A DNA stretch of 50,093 nt from Marinomonas foliarum (GCF_003337275.1 NZ_QPJQ01000036.1:1-50093), one strand, 5' to 3'. Counted from the first letter of the stretch, positions 9,641-18,998 are shown. Numbers and translations are program-made. Notes: generated by a model not told the origin, from the sequence alone.

Positions 9641-10849
9641 ATGATGGCTAAATCGTATGATTTGATAATAGTGGGTGCCGGCATGGTAGGTGCTTTGTCA
9701 GCGATATTATTAGCCAAATCTTCTTTACGTATTGCGCTTGTCGATAAACATGATGGCGAATATCGTCTATCGACTCCGCCCGCTTATGATGCACGTGTGA
9801 GTGCTATTTCTAGCCAATCAAAAGCCTTACTTGAAACCGCAAATGTTTGGCAGGGAATTGCCCGTGATCGTATTGCTTCTTATGACAATATGGTGGTTTG
9901 GGATGGTCTTGGTGAAGGGCATGTTGACTTTAATGCCGGAGAAGTTGTGCTGCCCGAGCTTGGGCATCTCGTTGAAAATGCGGTATTGAATCAGCAACTA
10001 ATGAAACAAGCTAGAAGCTCAAAAAATATCGACTTGTATTTAGGCGATACACTAGATTCTCATGAGCTGAGTGAGTCTGGTGTGAGAGTTGAGTTAGCTT
10101 CTGGTCATACTCTTGATGCTCAGGTGATCATTGCAGCAGACGGTGCGATGTCCAAACTTCGTAGCGAAAATGCTTTTGATACTGTTGAGTGGGATTATGG
10201 TCACCATGCTATTGTGACCACTATTGAAATTGCCCAGCCCCATGGAAATACCGCTTGGCAGAGCTTTGGCGAAGAAGGTATTTTAGCGTTTCTTCCGCTT
10301 CCTTCTGTTGAGCAAAAACATTTTGTTTCCATTGTTTGGTCTGTGCCACCGAAAGAAGCTGAATCTCTAATGGCTCTCGACGAAGAAGCATTTTGCCGCC
10401 GTTTACATTACGCGATGAACAAGCGTTTTGATGTCTTGGGTATCATGCAAACACGTCAGGTTATTCCATTGCGACAGCGTCATGCCAAACAATATGTAAA
10501 AGCAGGGCTAGCGTTAATAGGTGATGCAGCGCATACGATTCATCCTCTTGCAGGGCAAGGGGCAAACTTGGGATTTGGTGATGTTAAGGCGTTAGTGGAC
10601 GTTCTAGAAAAGGCTCATCGACGTGGTGAATATCTTGGTGCGAGTAAGGTGCTGCGTCGTTATCAGCGTGCTCGTATGCTGGATAATATTGCCATGGCTG
10701 CAGGCATGGAATCGTTTAAACGTTTATTTTCTACTCAACAGCCACTCATTGTTCAGTTGAGAAATATAGGCATGAAGGGGTTTAATCAAAACATTTCTTT
10801 GAAAAAGAAATTGGTTGCTAGGGCGGCCGGTTTGTCTTCGTTCTCATAA
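9641..10849 (+). CDS. FAD-dependent ubiquinone-biosynthesis hydroxylase, UbiH/UbiI/UbiF family
   Basis: This 402-residue flavin monooxygenase adds a ring hydroxyl during ubiquinone synthesis. It shows the FAD-binding GAGMVGALSA near residue 11, the family motif IIAADGAMSKLR near 163 and the second FAD motif GDAAHTIHPLAGQGANLG near 293, followed by DVKALVDVL. It lies 27 bp after pepP, where Pseudomonas carries ubiH, so the two are probably co-transcribed. The three paralogues act on different ring carbons and cannot be separated with confidence here; the C-terminal region gives no clear answer. Position favours UbiH. An ACGGAG ribosome binding site precedes the ATG, with a second ATG three bases on. 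Confidence 0.88.
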   Translation: MMAKSYDLIIVGAGMVGALSAILLAKSSLRIALVDKHDGEYRLSTPPAYDARVSAISSQSKALLETANVWQGIARDRIASYDNMVVWDGLGEGHVDFNAGEVVLPELGHLVENAVLNQQLMKQARSSKNIDLYLGDTLDSHELSESGVRVELASGHTLDAQVIIAADGAMSKLRSENAFDTVEWDYGHHAIVTTIEIAQPHGNTAWQSFGEEGILAFLPLPSVEQKHFVSIVWSVPPKEAESLMALDEEAFCRRLHYAMNKRFDVLGIMQTRQVIPLRQRHAKQYVKAGLALIGDAAHTIHPLAGQGANLGFGDVKALVDVLEKAHRRGEYLGASKVLRRYQRARMLDNIAMAAGMESFKRLFSTQQPLIVQLRNIGMKGFNQNISLKKKLVARAAGLSSFS

Positions 10850-10991
10850 CGTATTTGTCATTTTTTGTTTCCTGCCTAGATGGAAGTTCTGGTTTGCTTG
10901 CAAAACACTACTTATTTCTGGTTGCAAAAAGTAGGCGCTGTTTTATTCTGCTTAAACAGTAATATAACCAACCAGAGTAAGGTGGAATGGT

Positions 10992-11816
10992 ATGCAGGCA
11001 CAAGATCTTTTAAGGCAAACCGATAAACTCCCTAATGTCCCAGATGTCGTTCGTGAACTCATTCAGTTGCTAAGTGATCCAGATGTTAATTACTCTGAAC
11101 TCACGGAAAAAGTCTCTCATGACCAAACAATTTCACTGAAAGTACTGCGTGTGGTTAACTCGGCTTACTTTGGTTTATCGAGGAAAATCTCATCAATCGA
11201 TGAGGCGACTGTCTTGCTGGGTACCGATAAGTTGAAGACCTTGGTTATTGCTTCCGGTTTTGCAAGCTCTGTTTCCAAGGTAGAAGGCTTAAAATTACCA
11301 GAGTTCTGGGCTGATTCTTTTCGAGTTGCCGAGTTGGCGCAATGGTTAGCTAAACGTACTCCGCTTGTTCAAGCCGATGAAGCCTTTACTGTTGGTATTG
11401 TCCATAATATAGGTCGTTTGTTATTGCACCTTACAGAACCTACAATTGCCCAAGAAATTCAAGAGTTAGTCGCTAACCGTAAAGCTGGTCGAGTAAAAGC
11501 AGAGCAAGACTTACTTGGCTTCACCTCTCAAGATGCTGGAAAAGCCTTAATGGATTTGTGGAAATTTCCAGCAGGCCTTGGTCTGGCGGTACAGTTACAC
11601 AAACGCCCGTTTGCAAATGAAGAGCCTAATCCATTGGCATGCGTATTGAATCTAGCATGTTACTTGAATGCTTGTATCCGTGCCGAGCGAGAATATGACC
11701 TAGTACGTGAAGGTTTTCCTATGGCAGTAGCGAAAGCAGCGGGTTTAAATGAAGGTGTTGTGTATGAATTAGACGATGCGTTGATGATTGGCGATGGGCT
11801 AAATCAACTCATTTAA
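10992..11816 (+). CDS. HDOD domain signalling protein
   Basis: The 274-residue protein is essentially one HDOD domain, a helical fold related to HD phosphohydrolases but lacking the catalytic HD pair and linked to signal transduction. Typical features are LPNVPDVVRELIQLLSDPDV near residue 13, KVLRVVNSAYFGLSRKISSIDEA near 49, and the GIVHNIGRLLL stretch near 135 where the metal-binding HD would sit. AGGTGG precedes the ATG. It is monocistronic by spacing: 142 bp after the hydroxylase and 246 bp before the iron transporter. It is one of three HDOD proteins in the window; partners are unknown. Confidence 0.88.
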   Translation: MQAQDLLRQTDKLPNVPDVVRELIQLLSDPDVNYSELTEKVSHDQTISLKVLRVVNSAYFGLSRKISSIDEATVLLGTDKLKTLVIASGFASSVSKVEGLKLPEFWADSFRVAELAQWLAKRTPLVQADEAFTVGIVHNIGRLLLHLTEPTIAQEIQELVANRKAGRVKAEQDLLGFTSQDAGKALMDLWKFPAGLGLAVQLHKRPFANEEPNPLACVLNLACYLNACIRAEREYDLVREGFPMAVAKAAGLNEGVVYELDDALMIGDGLNQLI

Positions 11817-11903
11817 TATTCCCTTTATCGCCTATTTATGAAGTGAACTTCTTGGCATAAGTTAATCTCTAATGGCGTCTTACTATTCTATAGTTGCTTG
11901 CTC

Positions 11904-11931
11904 TTGTTAAAGTGATCAAGCAAATGATAAT
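11904..11931 (+). promoter_or_regulatory. Candidate promoter of the iron transport operon
   Basis: TTGTTA (11904-11909) and GATAAT (11926-11931) are separated by 16 bases and lie upstream of the iron-transport genes. The -10 hexamer falls inside the Fur-like site, the usual geometry for iron repression. Confidence 0.5.
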
Positions 11932-11938
11932 CGCTAGT
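11920..11938 (+). promoter_or_regulatory. Candidate Fur box
   Basis: The 19 bases match about 13 of the classic palindromic Fur consensus, including an unbroken ATGATAATC core. The right half is weak. Its position over the predicted -10 of a ferric iron transporter makes Fur repression plausible, but binding is inferred. Confidence 0.5.
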
Positions 11939-12062
11939 GTTTAGCGTTCTGTTATGCTAATTTCTTGTCTCATTTTTATGATGTTCCTTATGGGCTTTAG
12001 AGCGTGTTTTTTGCTTTTTTATCCAGTAAGTGGCTGAGAATAGTTAGAAGGAGAGTGGTCGA

Positions 12063-13130
12063 ATGATGTTACCTAGCTTGCTTGATAAAAAAGGTCGAAA
12101 ATCTATATTGAGCTCTGTTGGTTTTGTCACATTGGTTGCGTCGCTTCTTCTCCCTTTAGGGGCTCAGGCAAAAGGAGAGATTAATATTTATTCAGCTCGA
12201 AAAGAGTCTCTTATCAAGCCTGTATTAAACACTTTTTCTGAAGAGAATGATGTTGTTGTAAACCTGATAACGGGTTCTGCTGATGCACTGTTAAGTCGCT
12301 TAAAAGCGGAAGGCGATGCCAGTCCTGCGGATATGTTTATTACCGTTGATGCTGGTCGTTTATACAGAGCGAAAGCGGCCGGAGTATTGCAGCCTATTCA
12401 GAACGACGTGCTAAGTACAAACATACCAAGCCACTTACGAGATAGTGATGGCTATTGGTTTGGTTTATCCCAACGTGCACGTGTTATTTTTTATAATCCT
12501 AAGACAGTTGCTCCAAGTGAGCTGTCTACCTACGAAGACCTGGCGAGCTCGAAGTGGAAAGGGCGTATTTGTGTGCGTTCCTCTGCCAATATTTATAACC
12601 AATCTCTGGTTGCTTCCATGTTGGAAGCCGATGGTCATGAGAAAACGCAAGCATGGATCAAAGGGCTTGTTTCTAACCTAGCTCGTCCGCCTTTTGGTGG
12701 TGACGTGGATCTATTAAAAGCCGTTTCTGCGGGTGTATGTGATCTAACGTTGGCGAATACTTATTACTATGGTCGTCTTGGTCAAAGTGATAGCGCAGAT
12801 GAAAGAGCGGTTTATAACGACGTAAAATTGTTTTGGCCTAACCAAGCGCAAGGCGAACGCGGTGCTCATGTAAACGTGAGTGGTGCAGGTATCACTGCAG
12901 CGGCAACGAACATTGAGAATGCAACATTGTTGCTGGAGTTCCTGACGAATCGAGCTTCGCAAGAATGGTACGCTCATGTGAACAATGAATATCCCGTAGT
13001 AAAAGGCGTTGGTGCTCCTGAAATGTTGGCACCATTTGGCACCTTCCGTGCAGACACGATTTCATTAAGCCAATTAGGTGAAAATAACCGTGAAGCTGTT
13101 GAAATTATGGATACAGCTGGTTGGAAGTGA
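12063..13130 (+). CDS. fbpA: Ferric iron ABC transporter, periplasmic binding protein (FbpA-type)
   Basis: This 355-residue protein carries a Sec signal peptide: charged DKKGRK, a hydrophobic core, and a probable cut after LGAQA near residue 36. The mature part belongs to the FbpA/FutA/AfuA group that binds Fe3+ in the periplasm. Diagnostic stretches are INIYSARKE at its start, PADMFITVDAGRLYRAKAAG near 95-114, and ANTYYYGRL near 238, which supplies the paired tyrosines that coordinate iron in this family. AAGGAG lies nine bases before the ATG, and a second ATG follows at 12066. It is first in an operon with the permease and ATPase. The symbol follows the Neisseria naming; the ligand is inferred from family and from the upstream Fur-like site. 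Confidence 0.9.
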   Translation: MMLPSLLDKKGRKSILSSVGFVTLVASLLLPLGAQAKGEINIYSARKESLIKPVLNTFSEENDVVVNLITGSADALLSRLKAEGDASPADMFITVDAGRLYRAKAAGVLQPIQNDVLSTNIPSHLRDSDGYWFGLSQRARVIFYNPKTVAPSELSTYEDLASSKWKGRICVRSSANIYNQSLVASMLEADGHEKTQAWIKGLVSNLARPPFGGDVDLLKAVSAGVCDLTLANTYYYGRLGQSDSADERAVYNDVKLFWPNQAQGERGAHVNVSGAGITAAATNIENATLLLEFLTNRASQEWYAHVNNEYPVVKGVGAPEMLAPFGTFRADTISLSQLGENNREAVEIMDTAGWK

Positions 13131-13145
13131 TTTTTTCTGGCGTAG

Positions 13146-13169
13146 GCTCTAAATAAAGAGCGTTTTATT
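13146..13169 (+). terminator. Small hairpin in the fbpA-fbpB gap
   Basis: A five-base-pair stem with a six-base loop (13146-13161) is followed by GTTTTATT. It is too weak for full termination but could act as an attenuator or 3' stabiliser. Either would raise binding-protein output relative to the membrane components, a common arrangement in ABC uptake operons. Confidence 0.4.
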
Positions 13170-13187
13170 AAGGTTTTTTGACATTTA

Positions 13188-14846
13188 ATGGCTGATTTAG
13201 CTCCCCTGAGTGTAGCAAGTAAATTTAAATGGAATTGGTTGAAAATAGTGGCAATGATGATTGCCGCTATTTTGGCGTTACCCATTTTAGTCGTTTTAGT
13301 GAATGTATTAATCGGTGATGGTGAAGTGTGGCAACATCTTTATCAGACGGTATTAGCTGAATACATTTCAAACTCAATATTGTTAATGCTAGGCGTTGGG
13401 ATCGGTGTGCTGTTGATCGGTGTGCCCTTTGCTTGGTTGACGAGTATGTGTAACTTTCCTGGTCGTACTTTCTTCTCCTGGGCATTGTTGTTGCCAATGG
13501 CAATGCCTGCTTACATTATTGCTTATACCTACACGGGTGTGCTGGATTTTGCTGGACCTGTGCAAACGTTTATCCGTGAGTTTACGGGTTGGCGCTATGG
13601 TGAATATTGGTTCTTTGAAATACGCTCTTTAGGGGGCGCCATGGTGATGTTGACCTTGGTACTTTATCCTTATGTTTATTTAATGAGCCGAGCGGCTTTT
13701 TTAGAGCAGTCTGAGAACACTTTAGAGGTCAGTCGAACACTTGGTTATTCTGGTCGTGCAGTCTTTTTTAAATTGGCTCTTCCCTTAGCTCGCCCAGCGA
13801 TTGTCACGGGTCTGACCTTGGCGCTAATGGAAACATTGGCGGATTACGGGACGGTACAATATTTCAGTGTAAACACCTTTACGACGGGGATTTTGCGTAC
13901 CTTTTATGGATTTGGTGATATTGCGGCGGCTTCCCAATTAGCAGGCGTTTTGTTGCTGTTTGTTGCTGTGTTGATCTTGCTTGAGCGACGCTCTAGGCAC
14001 CGTATACGTTATCATGCATCTGGCTTAAAAAAGGCCAGTAACCGTCGTATGGTTTTGAAGGGGGGGCGTGGCTTGCTTGCTACTCTCTTTTGCTCATTGC
14101 CTATTTTGGTTGGTTTTTTTATCCCTGTCATCGTGTTGGCATATTGGGCAATGTTTAAAGCTGAGATGCCTGGCTCAAACTTTATCCAGCTAGCATGGAA
14201 TTCTTTTTACTTAGCCGCTATTGCTTCTCTTATTGTCGTGAGTTTAGCCCTAGTTTTGAGCTATGCCATTCGCTTAAATAACGGTAAGACGGTTAAAGCG
14301 TCAGTGGGCGTAGCTGGACTTGGTTATGCTCTGCCTGGAACGATTATCGCGATTGGTACTATTGTGCCTTTGGCGTGGCTAGACCATAGGATTATTGATT
14401 TAGTAAAGCATTACAATGGCGAAAGAGTGGGGCTGCTTTTTTCAGGTACATTGGTAGCTCTGTTGTTTGCTTATTCAGTTCGTTTTATGGCGGTTTCTTT
14501 GGGAGCTGTACAGAATGGTCTTGGCAAGATTAAACCCAGTATGGACATGGCTGGGCGCTCTTTGGGGATGTCTCCTTTTAAGGTGTTAGTTCGGGTTCAT
14601 GTGCCCTTGTTAAAAGGATCTGTGTTGACGGCCATGCTGATCGTTTTTGTCGATGTACTTAAAGAGTTACCGGCTACTTTAGTGCTTCGGCCGTTCAATT
14701 TTAATACGTTGGCAGTAAGAGCATTTGAACTGGCTTCTGATGAGCGGCTCGTTGATGCTGCACCTGCTTCGTTAATGATTGTGCTGGTGGGGCTGGTACC
14801 AGTGATTTTATTAAGCCGTTCTATTTCATCGCGTACTGGGTATTAA
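13188..14846 (+). CDS. fbpB: Ferric iron ABC transporter permease (FbpB-type, fused double permease)
   Basis: This 552-residue protein holds two binding-protein-dependent transport permease domains in tandem with about twelve membrane helices, the usual FbpB/SfuB form. Each half has an ATPase-coupling EAA-like loop: EVSRTLGYSGRAVFFKLALP near residue 180 in the first half and MAGRSLGMSPFKVLVRVHVP near 455 in the second. It moves iron released by the periplasmic protein across the inner membrane using the ATPase encoded 14 bp downstream. The ATG follows AAGG at a rather long spacing. Nothing is missing relative to the family. Confidence 0.92.
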   Translation: MADLAPLSVASKFKWNWLKIVAMMIAAILALPILVVLVNVLIGDGEVWQHLYQTVLAEYISNSILLMLGVGIGVLLIGVPFAWLTSMCNFPGRTFFSWALLLPMAMPAYIIAYTYTGVLDFAGPVQTFIREFTGWRYGEYWFFEIRSLGGAMVMLTLVLYPYVYLMSRAAFLEQSENTLEVSRTLGYSGRAVFFKLALPLARPAIVTGLTLALMETLADYGTVQYFSVNTFTTGILRTFYGFGDIAAASQLAGVLLLFVAVLILLERRSRHRIRYHASGLKKASNRRMVLKGGRGLLATLFCSLPILVGFFIPVIVLAYWAMFKAEMPGSNFIQLAWNSFYLAAIASLIVVSLALVLSYAIRLNNGKTVKASVGVAGLGYALPGTIIAIGTIVPLAWLDHRIIDLVKHYNGERVGLLFSGTLVALLFAYSVRFMAVSLGAVQNGLGKIKPSMDMAGRSLGMSPFKVLVRVHVPLLKGSVLTAMLIVFVDVLKELPATLVLRPFNFNTLAVRAFELASDERLVDAAPASLMIVLVGLVPVILLSRSISSRTGY

Positions 14847-14860
14847 AAATAAGGTTTCAT

Positions 14861-15928
14861 ATGACATCATCACCGCTTTATACATCGTTGAAAGAATTAA
14901 CACTCAGTGGTGTTTCTGTCGGATATGACAAAGAGGCTGTCGTCAAAGACGTATCGTTTCAGCTATCAGAAGGGCAAATAGGCTGTTTACTCGGCCCTAG
15001 TGGTTGCGGTAAATCGACACTATTACGAGCTATTGCCGGTTTTGAATCTTTGATGACAGGGGAAATACGAATTGATGGTGAGATAATTTCAAATCCATCA
15101 CACAGTGTGAATCCAGAGCATCGCTATATTGGTATGGTTTTCCAAGATATTGCCTTGTTTCCACATCTTACGATTGCTCAAAATATTGCCTTTGGTTTGT
15201 CTGCTTGGCAGAAAAATTTAATAGAAGAGCGGGTTGCTTATCTACTGGATTTAGTTGGATTGGCAGGCTTTCAATCACGATATCCACATTCTTTGTCTGG
15301 TGGGCAGCAGCAGCGTGTTGCCTTGGCTCGAGCGATTGCACCAAAGCCGAAGTTATTACTTATGGATGAACCCTTTTCGGGGTTAGATGCCAAATTGAGG
15401 GAAGAGTTGGTGCCTGATATTCGCCGTATTCTCCAGCATGAGAAAATGAGTGCTTTATTGGTGACTCACGATCAGATGGAAGCATTTGCGATGGCGGATC
15501 AAGTATCGGTTATGGATTCTGGAGAAGTGCATCAAACGGGTTCACCGTATCAAATCTACCATCGCCCTGAAACACGTTTTGTCGCGAGCTTCATAGGCCA
15601 TGGTGATTTTCTAACGGCGACTGTGTGTGGTTCGAATTGCGTGCATTCCGATTTGGGGAATATACGTGGAGAGCTTGATCATGGCTTTGCTGATAATGAG
15701 CAGGTGGATTTATTAGTTCGGCCTGATGATATTTTGCATGATGATGATAGTGAGTTTGTTGGTGTGATTGTGAGTAAGTGGTTTCGTGGCTCGCACTTTC
15801 TATACCGAGTTAAATTATCTTCCGGCAAAGTCGTTTATTGCTTTGCTTCTTCTCATCACAATCACTCGGTGGGTCAAGAAATAGGCTTGAGTGTACACCT
15901 AGATCATTTGGTCATGTTTTCACGCTAG
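14861..15928 (+). CDS. fbpC: Ferric iron ABC transporter ATP-binding protein (FbpC-type)
   Basis: This 355-residue ATPase energises the Fbp importer. It has Walker A GPSGCGKSTLLRA near residue 43, a Q-loop VFQDIALFPHLT, the signature LSGGQQQRVALARAI near 144, Walker B LLLMDEPFSGLD near 164 and the switch histidine in LLVTHDQMEA. The C-terminal third (about 240-355) resembles the TOBE-like regulatory region of the FbpC/PotA group. Spacing shows translational coupling with the permease. The gene ends 11 bp from the stop of a convergent HDOD gene, with no clear intrinsic terminator between them. Confidence 0.93.
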   Translation: MTSSPLYTSLKELTLSGVSVGYDKEAVVKDVSFQLSEGQIGCLLGPSGCGKSTLLRAIAGFESLMTGEIRIDGEIISNPSHSVNPEHRYIGMVFQDIALFPHLTIAQNIAFGLSAWQKNLIEERVAYLLDLVGLAGFQSRYPHSLSGGQQQRVALARAIAPKPKLLLMDEPFSGLDAKLREELVPDIRRILQHEKMSALLVTHDQMEAFAMADQVSVMDSGEVHQTGSPYQIYHRPETRFVASFIGHGDFLTATVCGSNCVHSDLGNIRGELDHGFADNEQVDLLVRPDDILHDDDSEFVGVIVSKWFRGSHFLYRVKLSSGKVVYCFASSHHNHSVGQEIGLSVHLDHLVMFSR

Positions 15929-15939
15929 GCGAACGGACC

Positions 15940-16806
15940 TTAATTTAACCCCAGTCCTTGTTCGTGGCAGGTTTCGATCAGTCCTTCAAAATCGTATTCG
16001 GTCAGCTCTAAATGATCGAGTACGTAATGGCCGATTTTTTCCCATTCATAATCCTTATCTACATTGCCTATGTGTTTGTGGGCAGCGGCAATGTGCTCAG
16101 CCATTTTCAAAATAGATGCAAAGGTTAAATTGATAGAGTCGCCAGCAACTCGATGAGAGAATAAAAAGTCAATTCTGTGATGTTTGGCGATAACTGCACA
16201 GCAGCTTTTGGGTAATCCCCAAGATTTTGCAAGGTAATAGCCAACGACTGAATGATTGGTTTTAAAGGCTAGATTTTCAAAGTTCGTTAATTGGAAATTT
16301 GGGTCTTGATAGCCTTTTATCAATATTTCTTTGTAGCCTTTAAAACGCTTTAGCATCAGAGGAATGCCTGCATTGTGAAAAAGACCAAGCGCGTAACATT
16401 CATCTTGGTATTTGACGTTTAACTGGCTGGCTAAGCTCGAACAGATCGCGGCTACATCTGTTGCTGTATCCCAAAAGCTGTGCAGAGATTGTATGGTGTC
16501 ATCGGACAATTCACTTTTTACTGCTAAGCCATTTACGATATTGGTTACGCTGTTTGTTCCCAGAAGCATGACGGCTTGTTGGACCGAGGCGATTTTTCTA
16601 GGTAGGCTAAATGCTGCTGAGTTAACCAGTTTTAATACCGCAGCAGATAGACTGACATCTTGTGAAATAATGTCAGATATGCGTGCCATGTCTGGATCAG
16701 GCATGGCTTGTTCCATGTGTAAGTCCACCATGATTTGTGGCTGCGGTGGAATACTAATGCCTTGTAATATACGTCTTAGCTGATTTTCATTTAATGTTTG
16801 TGACAT
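15940..16806 (-). CDS. HDOD domain signalling protein
   Basis: A 288-residue HDOD-only protein. The domain begins at residue 16 (ISIPPQPQIMVDLHM) and continues with SLSAAVLKLVNSAAFSLPRKIASVQQAVMLLG (residues about 52-83) and YALGLFHNAGIPLML near 141, where the HD catalytic pair of true phosphohydrolases is replaced. KHHRIDFLF near 208 follows the pattern of the family's later helices. It is convergent with the iron ATPase and divergent from the methyltransferase gene. It differs enough from the HDOD protein at 10992-11816 to be an old paralogue. Its function is unknown. Confidence 0.87.
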   Translation of the reverse strand: MSQTLNENQLRRILQGISIPPQPQIMVDLHMEQAMPDPDMARISDIISQDVSLSAAVLKLVNSAAFSLPRKIASVQQAVMLLGTNSVTNIVNGLAVKSELSDDTIQSLHSFWDTATDVAAICSSLASQLNVKYQDECYALGLFHNAGIPLMLKRFKGYKEILIKGYQDPNFQLTNFENLAFKTNHSVVGYYLAKSWGLPKSCCAVIAKHHRIDFLFSHRVAGDSINLTFASILKMAEHIAAAHKHIGNVDKDYEWEKIGHYVLDHLELTEYDFEGLIETCHEQGLGLN

Positions 16807-16906
16807 GACTTAGGTGCACTTTTTTGTAGCAAGTATGGGGACAATTACGTAATTCGTGGCAATTGAAACTAGAGTAACTATAATAACGTTTTTTTAATTA
16901 TACTGG

Positions 16907-18112
16907 GTGAAAATTTTGAGTGTTATTCGACTAAAGGGTCAAGCTGATCGCCGTTTACGAGCTGGGCATCAATGGATTTACAGCAATGAAGTAAATACTT
17001 CAGATACGCCATTAAAGCAATTTACTCCTGGTGATCAAGTCGTTGTCGAAACCGCACAAGGTAAACCTCTTGGTATTGCAACGATTAACCCAAATACATT
17101 AATTTGTGGTCGCTTAATTAGTCGTAGTACGGACACTTTTCTGAATAAGTCGACATTAGTTCACCGCCTTAAAATTGCGCTATCTCTGCGAGAAATGACC
17201 TATGCTGCGCCGTATTACCGTCTAGTGTTCGGCGATTCTGATGGTTTATCTGGCCTAGTGGTTGACCGCTTTGGCGATATTTTAGTTGTACAAATTTCCA
17301 CAGCGGGAATGGAACGAGTAAAAGGTGAAGTCGTTGAAGCCTTACAAGATGTGGTAAAACCATCGGCTATTTTGATGAAGAATGATGGCAAGATGCGTCA
17401 AATAGAAGGCTTGGAAACTTATGTGGAAGAAGCTTTCGGCTCAGTGCCAGAATTGGTTTTCCTACAAGAAAATGATGTGTTGTTCCAAGCCCCTGTGTGG
17501 GACGGACAAAAAACAGGTTGGTTTTATGACCATCGTGAAAACCGCAAAACTATGCAAGGTTTTTGCGATGGCAAACGTGTACTAGACGTTTTCTCTTACA
17601 TTGGTGGTTGGGGAGTTCAAGCCGCTTCTGCAGGTGCGACGGACGTGACTTTTATCGACGCCTCTGAAAGTGCTTTAAGCCATGTGGATGAAAACCTTAG
17701 ATTGAATCAATATGAAGGCGGCTCAACCTTGATGCATGGCGATGCATTTGAAGCGATGCAGTCATTGATTGAAGATAAAGAGCGTTTCGATGTCGTGGTT
17801 ATGGATCCACCGGCTTTTATTGCTCGTCGTAAAGACATTAAAGCAGGCGAGGGTGCTTATCATCGCGCTAACCAGCTAGCGATGCGTTTGGTTGCAAAGG
17901 GCGGTATCTTAGTTTCTGGTTCTTGTTCAATGCATTTAGAGACAGCTCGATTACACGATATTATCCGTAGTAACAGCCGTCAATTAGAGCGTTTCTCACA
18001 ATTGATTTATCGTGGTACTCAAGCGCCTGACCATCCTGTGCATCCTGCGATTGAAGAAACAGAATACCTTAAAGCAATGTTTTATCGTATTCATAACAAT
18101 ATGGGCTTATAA
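16907..18112 (+). CDS. rlmI: Class I SAM-dependent rRNA cytosine methyltransferase, RlmI-like
   Basis: This roughly 400-residue protein has the RlmI layout: an N-terminal PUA domain (LKGQADRRLRAGHQWIYSNEV), a central domain with DSDGLSGLVVDRFGD, and a Rossmann methyltransferase domain with VLDVFSYIGGWGVQAA for SAM binding. VVMDPPAFI is motif IV, and SGSCSMHLE carries the catalytic cysteine. E. coli RlmI makes m5C1962 in 23S rRNA; that target is inferred here. The start is either GTG 16907 or TTG 16916. The GGGTGA at 16905 would be a well-placed ribosome binding site for the TTG. It is monogenic, with its own terminator. Confidence 0.85.
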   Translation: MKILSVIRLKGQADRRLRAGHQWIYSNEVNTSDTPLKQFTPGDQVVVETAQGKPLGIATINPNTLICGRLISRSTDTFLNKSTLVHRLKIALSLREMTYAAPYYRLVFGDSDGLSGLVVDRFGDILVVQISTAGMERVKGEVVEALQDVVKPSAILMKNDGKMRQIEGLETYVEEAFGSVPELVFLQENDVLFQAPVWDGQKTGWFYDHRENRKTMQGFCDGKRVLDVFSYIGGWGVQAASAGATDVTFIDASESALSHVDENLRLNQYEGGSTLMHGDAFEAMQSLIEDKERFDVVVMDPPAFIARRKDIKAGEGAYHRANQLAMRLVAKGGILVSGSCSMHLETARLHDIIRSNSRQLERFSQLIYRGTQAPDHPVHPAIEETEYLKAMFYRIHNNMGL

Positions 18113-18141
18113 GCTCCGTTTGCTTATTAGACTGTAATAGC

Positions 18142-18179
18142 AAAAAAGCGCTGTCGGATTGGATCTGGCAGCACTTTTT
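18142..18179 (+). terminator. Intrinsic terminator after the rlmI-like gene
   Basis: A stem of about nine pairs (one mismatch, one wobble), extended by flanking A and T runs, closes a loop of about a dozen bases and ends in TTTTT. The A-tract on the left lets it also work weakly for the convergent HAD gene. Confidence 0.75.
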
Positions 18180-18206
18180 CGTTTGGCATTCTTATTATTT
18201 TGTTAA

Positions 18207-18863
18207 TTAATCTCTTAACGAAATATGCTGCCAGCCACGATCTTGCGCAATTTTTGTTAGAGTCTCATCAGCATCAACAGCAATAGGGTGGCTGACTAAT
18301 TCTAGTAATGGCAAATCATTACGAGAATCACTGTAAAAATAGCTACCTTCCATCGTGTGACCAGTTTCAGCCAGCCAATCGTTTAGGCGAGTGACTTTGC
18401 CAGCTTGAAAGCTTGGCACGCCAACAATTTTTCCTGTGTAGTGATCATCAATAATCTCTGGCACTGGCGCAATGATATGATCCATGCCCAAGGCATCGCC
18501 AATTGGCCCAGTAACAAACTGATTGGTCGCAGTAATCATCAGTAAGAAATGGCCTTGCTCTTTGTGATGTTTTAGCAAAGCGTTGGCTTTTTCTTGCATC
18601 ATCGGCTGAACTTTTTCCTGCATGAAGGTGTTGTGTAATTTAGTTAGCTCTTCTTTAGAAAACTTTGTTAGGGGGGCTAGGCTAAACGCAAGGTATTCAT
18701 GAATATCTAGAGTGCCAGATTGATACTGAACAAAGAACTTATCATTAGCCTCTTTGTAGGCCTGAGTATCGACCAAGCCTTTTTCAACGAGAAATTGCCC
18801 CCATGTATAATCACTGTCACCATTTAGTAATGTGCCATCTAAGTCAAATATTGCGAGTGTCAC
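18207..18863 (-). CDS. HAD-IB family phosphatase (SerB-like)
   Basis: This 218-residue HAD hydrolase has the nucleophile motif FDLDGTLLNGDSD at residues 6-18, MITATNQFV near 113 (motif II region) and SYFYSDSRNDLPLLE near 174 for motifs III/IV. It belongs to the HAD-IB group with phosphoserine phosphatase, but substrates in this subgroup vary; histidinol-phosphatase-like and phospholipid-phosphatase members exist. It is divergent from rppH with a 135-bp gap, the same arrangement as next to rppH in Pseudomonas, so the pairing is conserved. The substrate is unknown. Confidence 0.85.
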   Translation of the reverse strand: MTLAIFDLDGTLLNGDSDYTWGQFLVEKGLVDTQAYKEANDKFFVQYQSGTLDIHEYLAFSLAPLTKFSKEELTKLHNTFMQEKVQPMMQEKANALLKHHKEQGHFLLMITATNQFVTGPIGDALGMDHIIAPVPEIIDDHYTGKIVGVPSFQAGKVTRLNDWLAETGHTMEGSYFYSDSRNDLPLLELVSHPIAVDADETLTKIAQDRGWQHISLRD

Positions 18864-18998
18864 AAGCTGCCCTCAATTCTTCAAAAGTGCGTGAATTATA
18901 GCCTCCAAGACAATAAATAACAGTAGTCTTAATTGTGCAGATGGGGGAATTATGGAACAATGAATCTAATTTATTCTTATATTAGAAGGTGATGGCTC

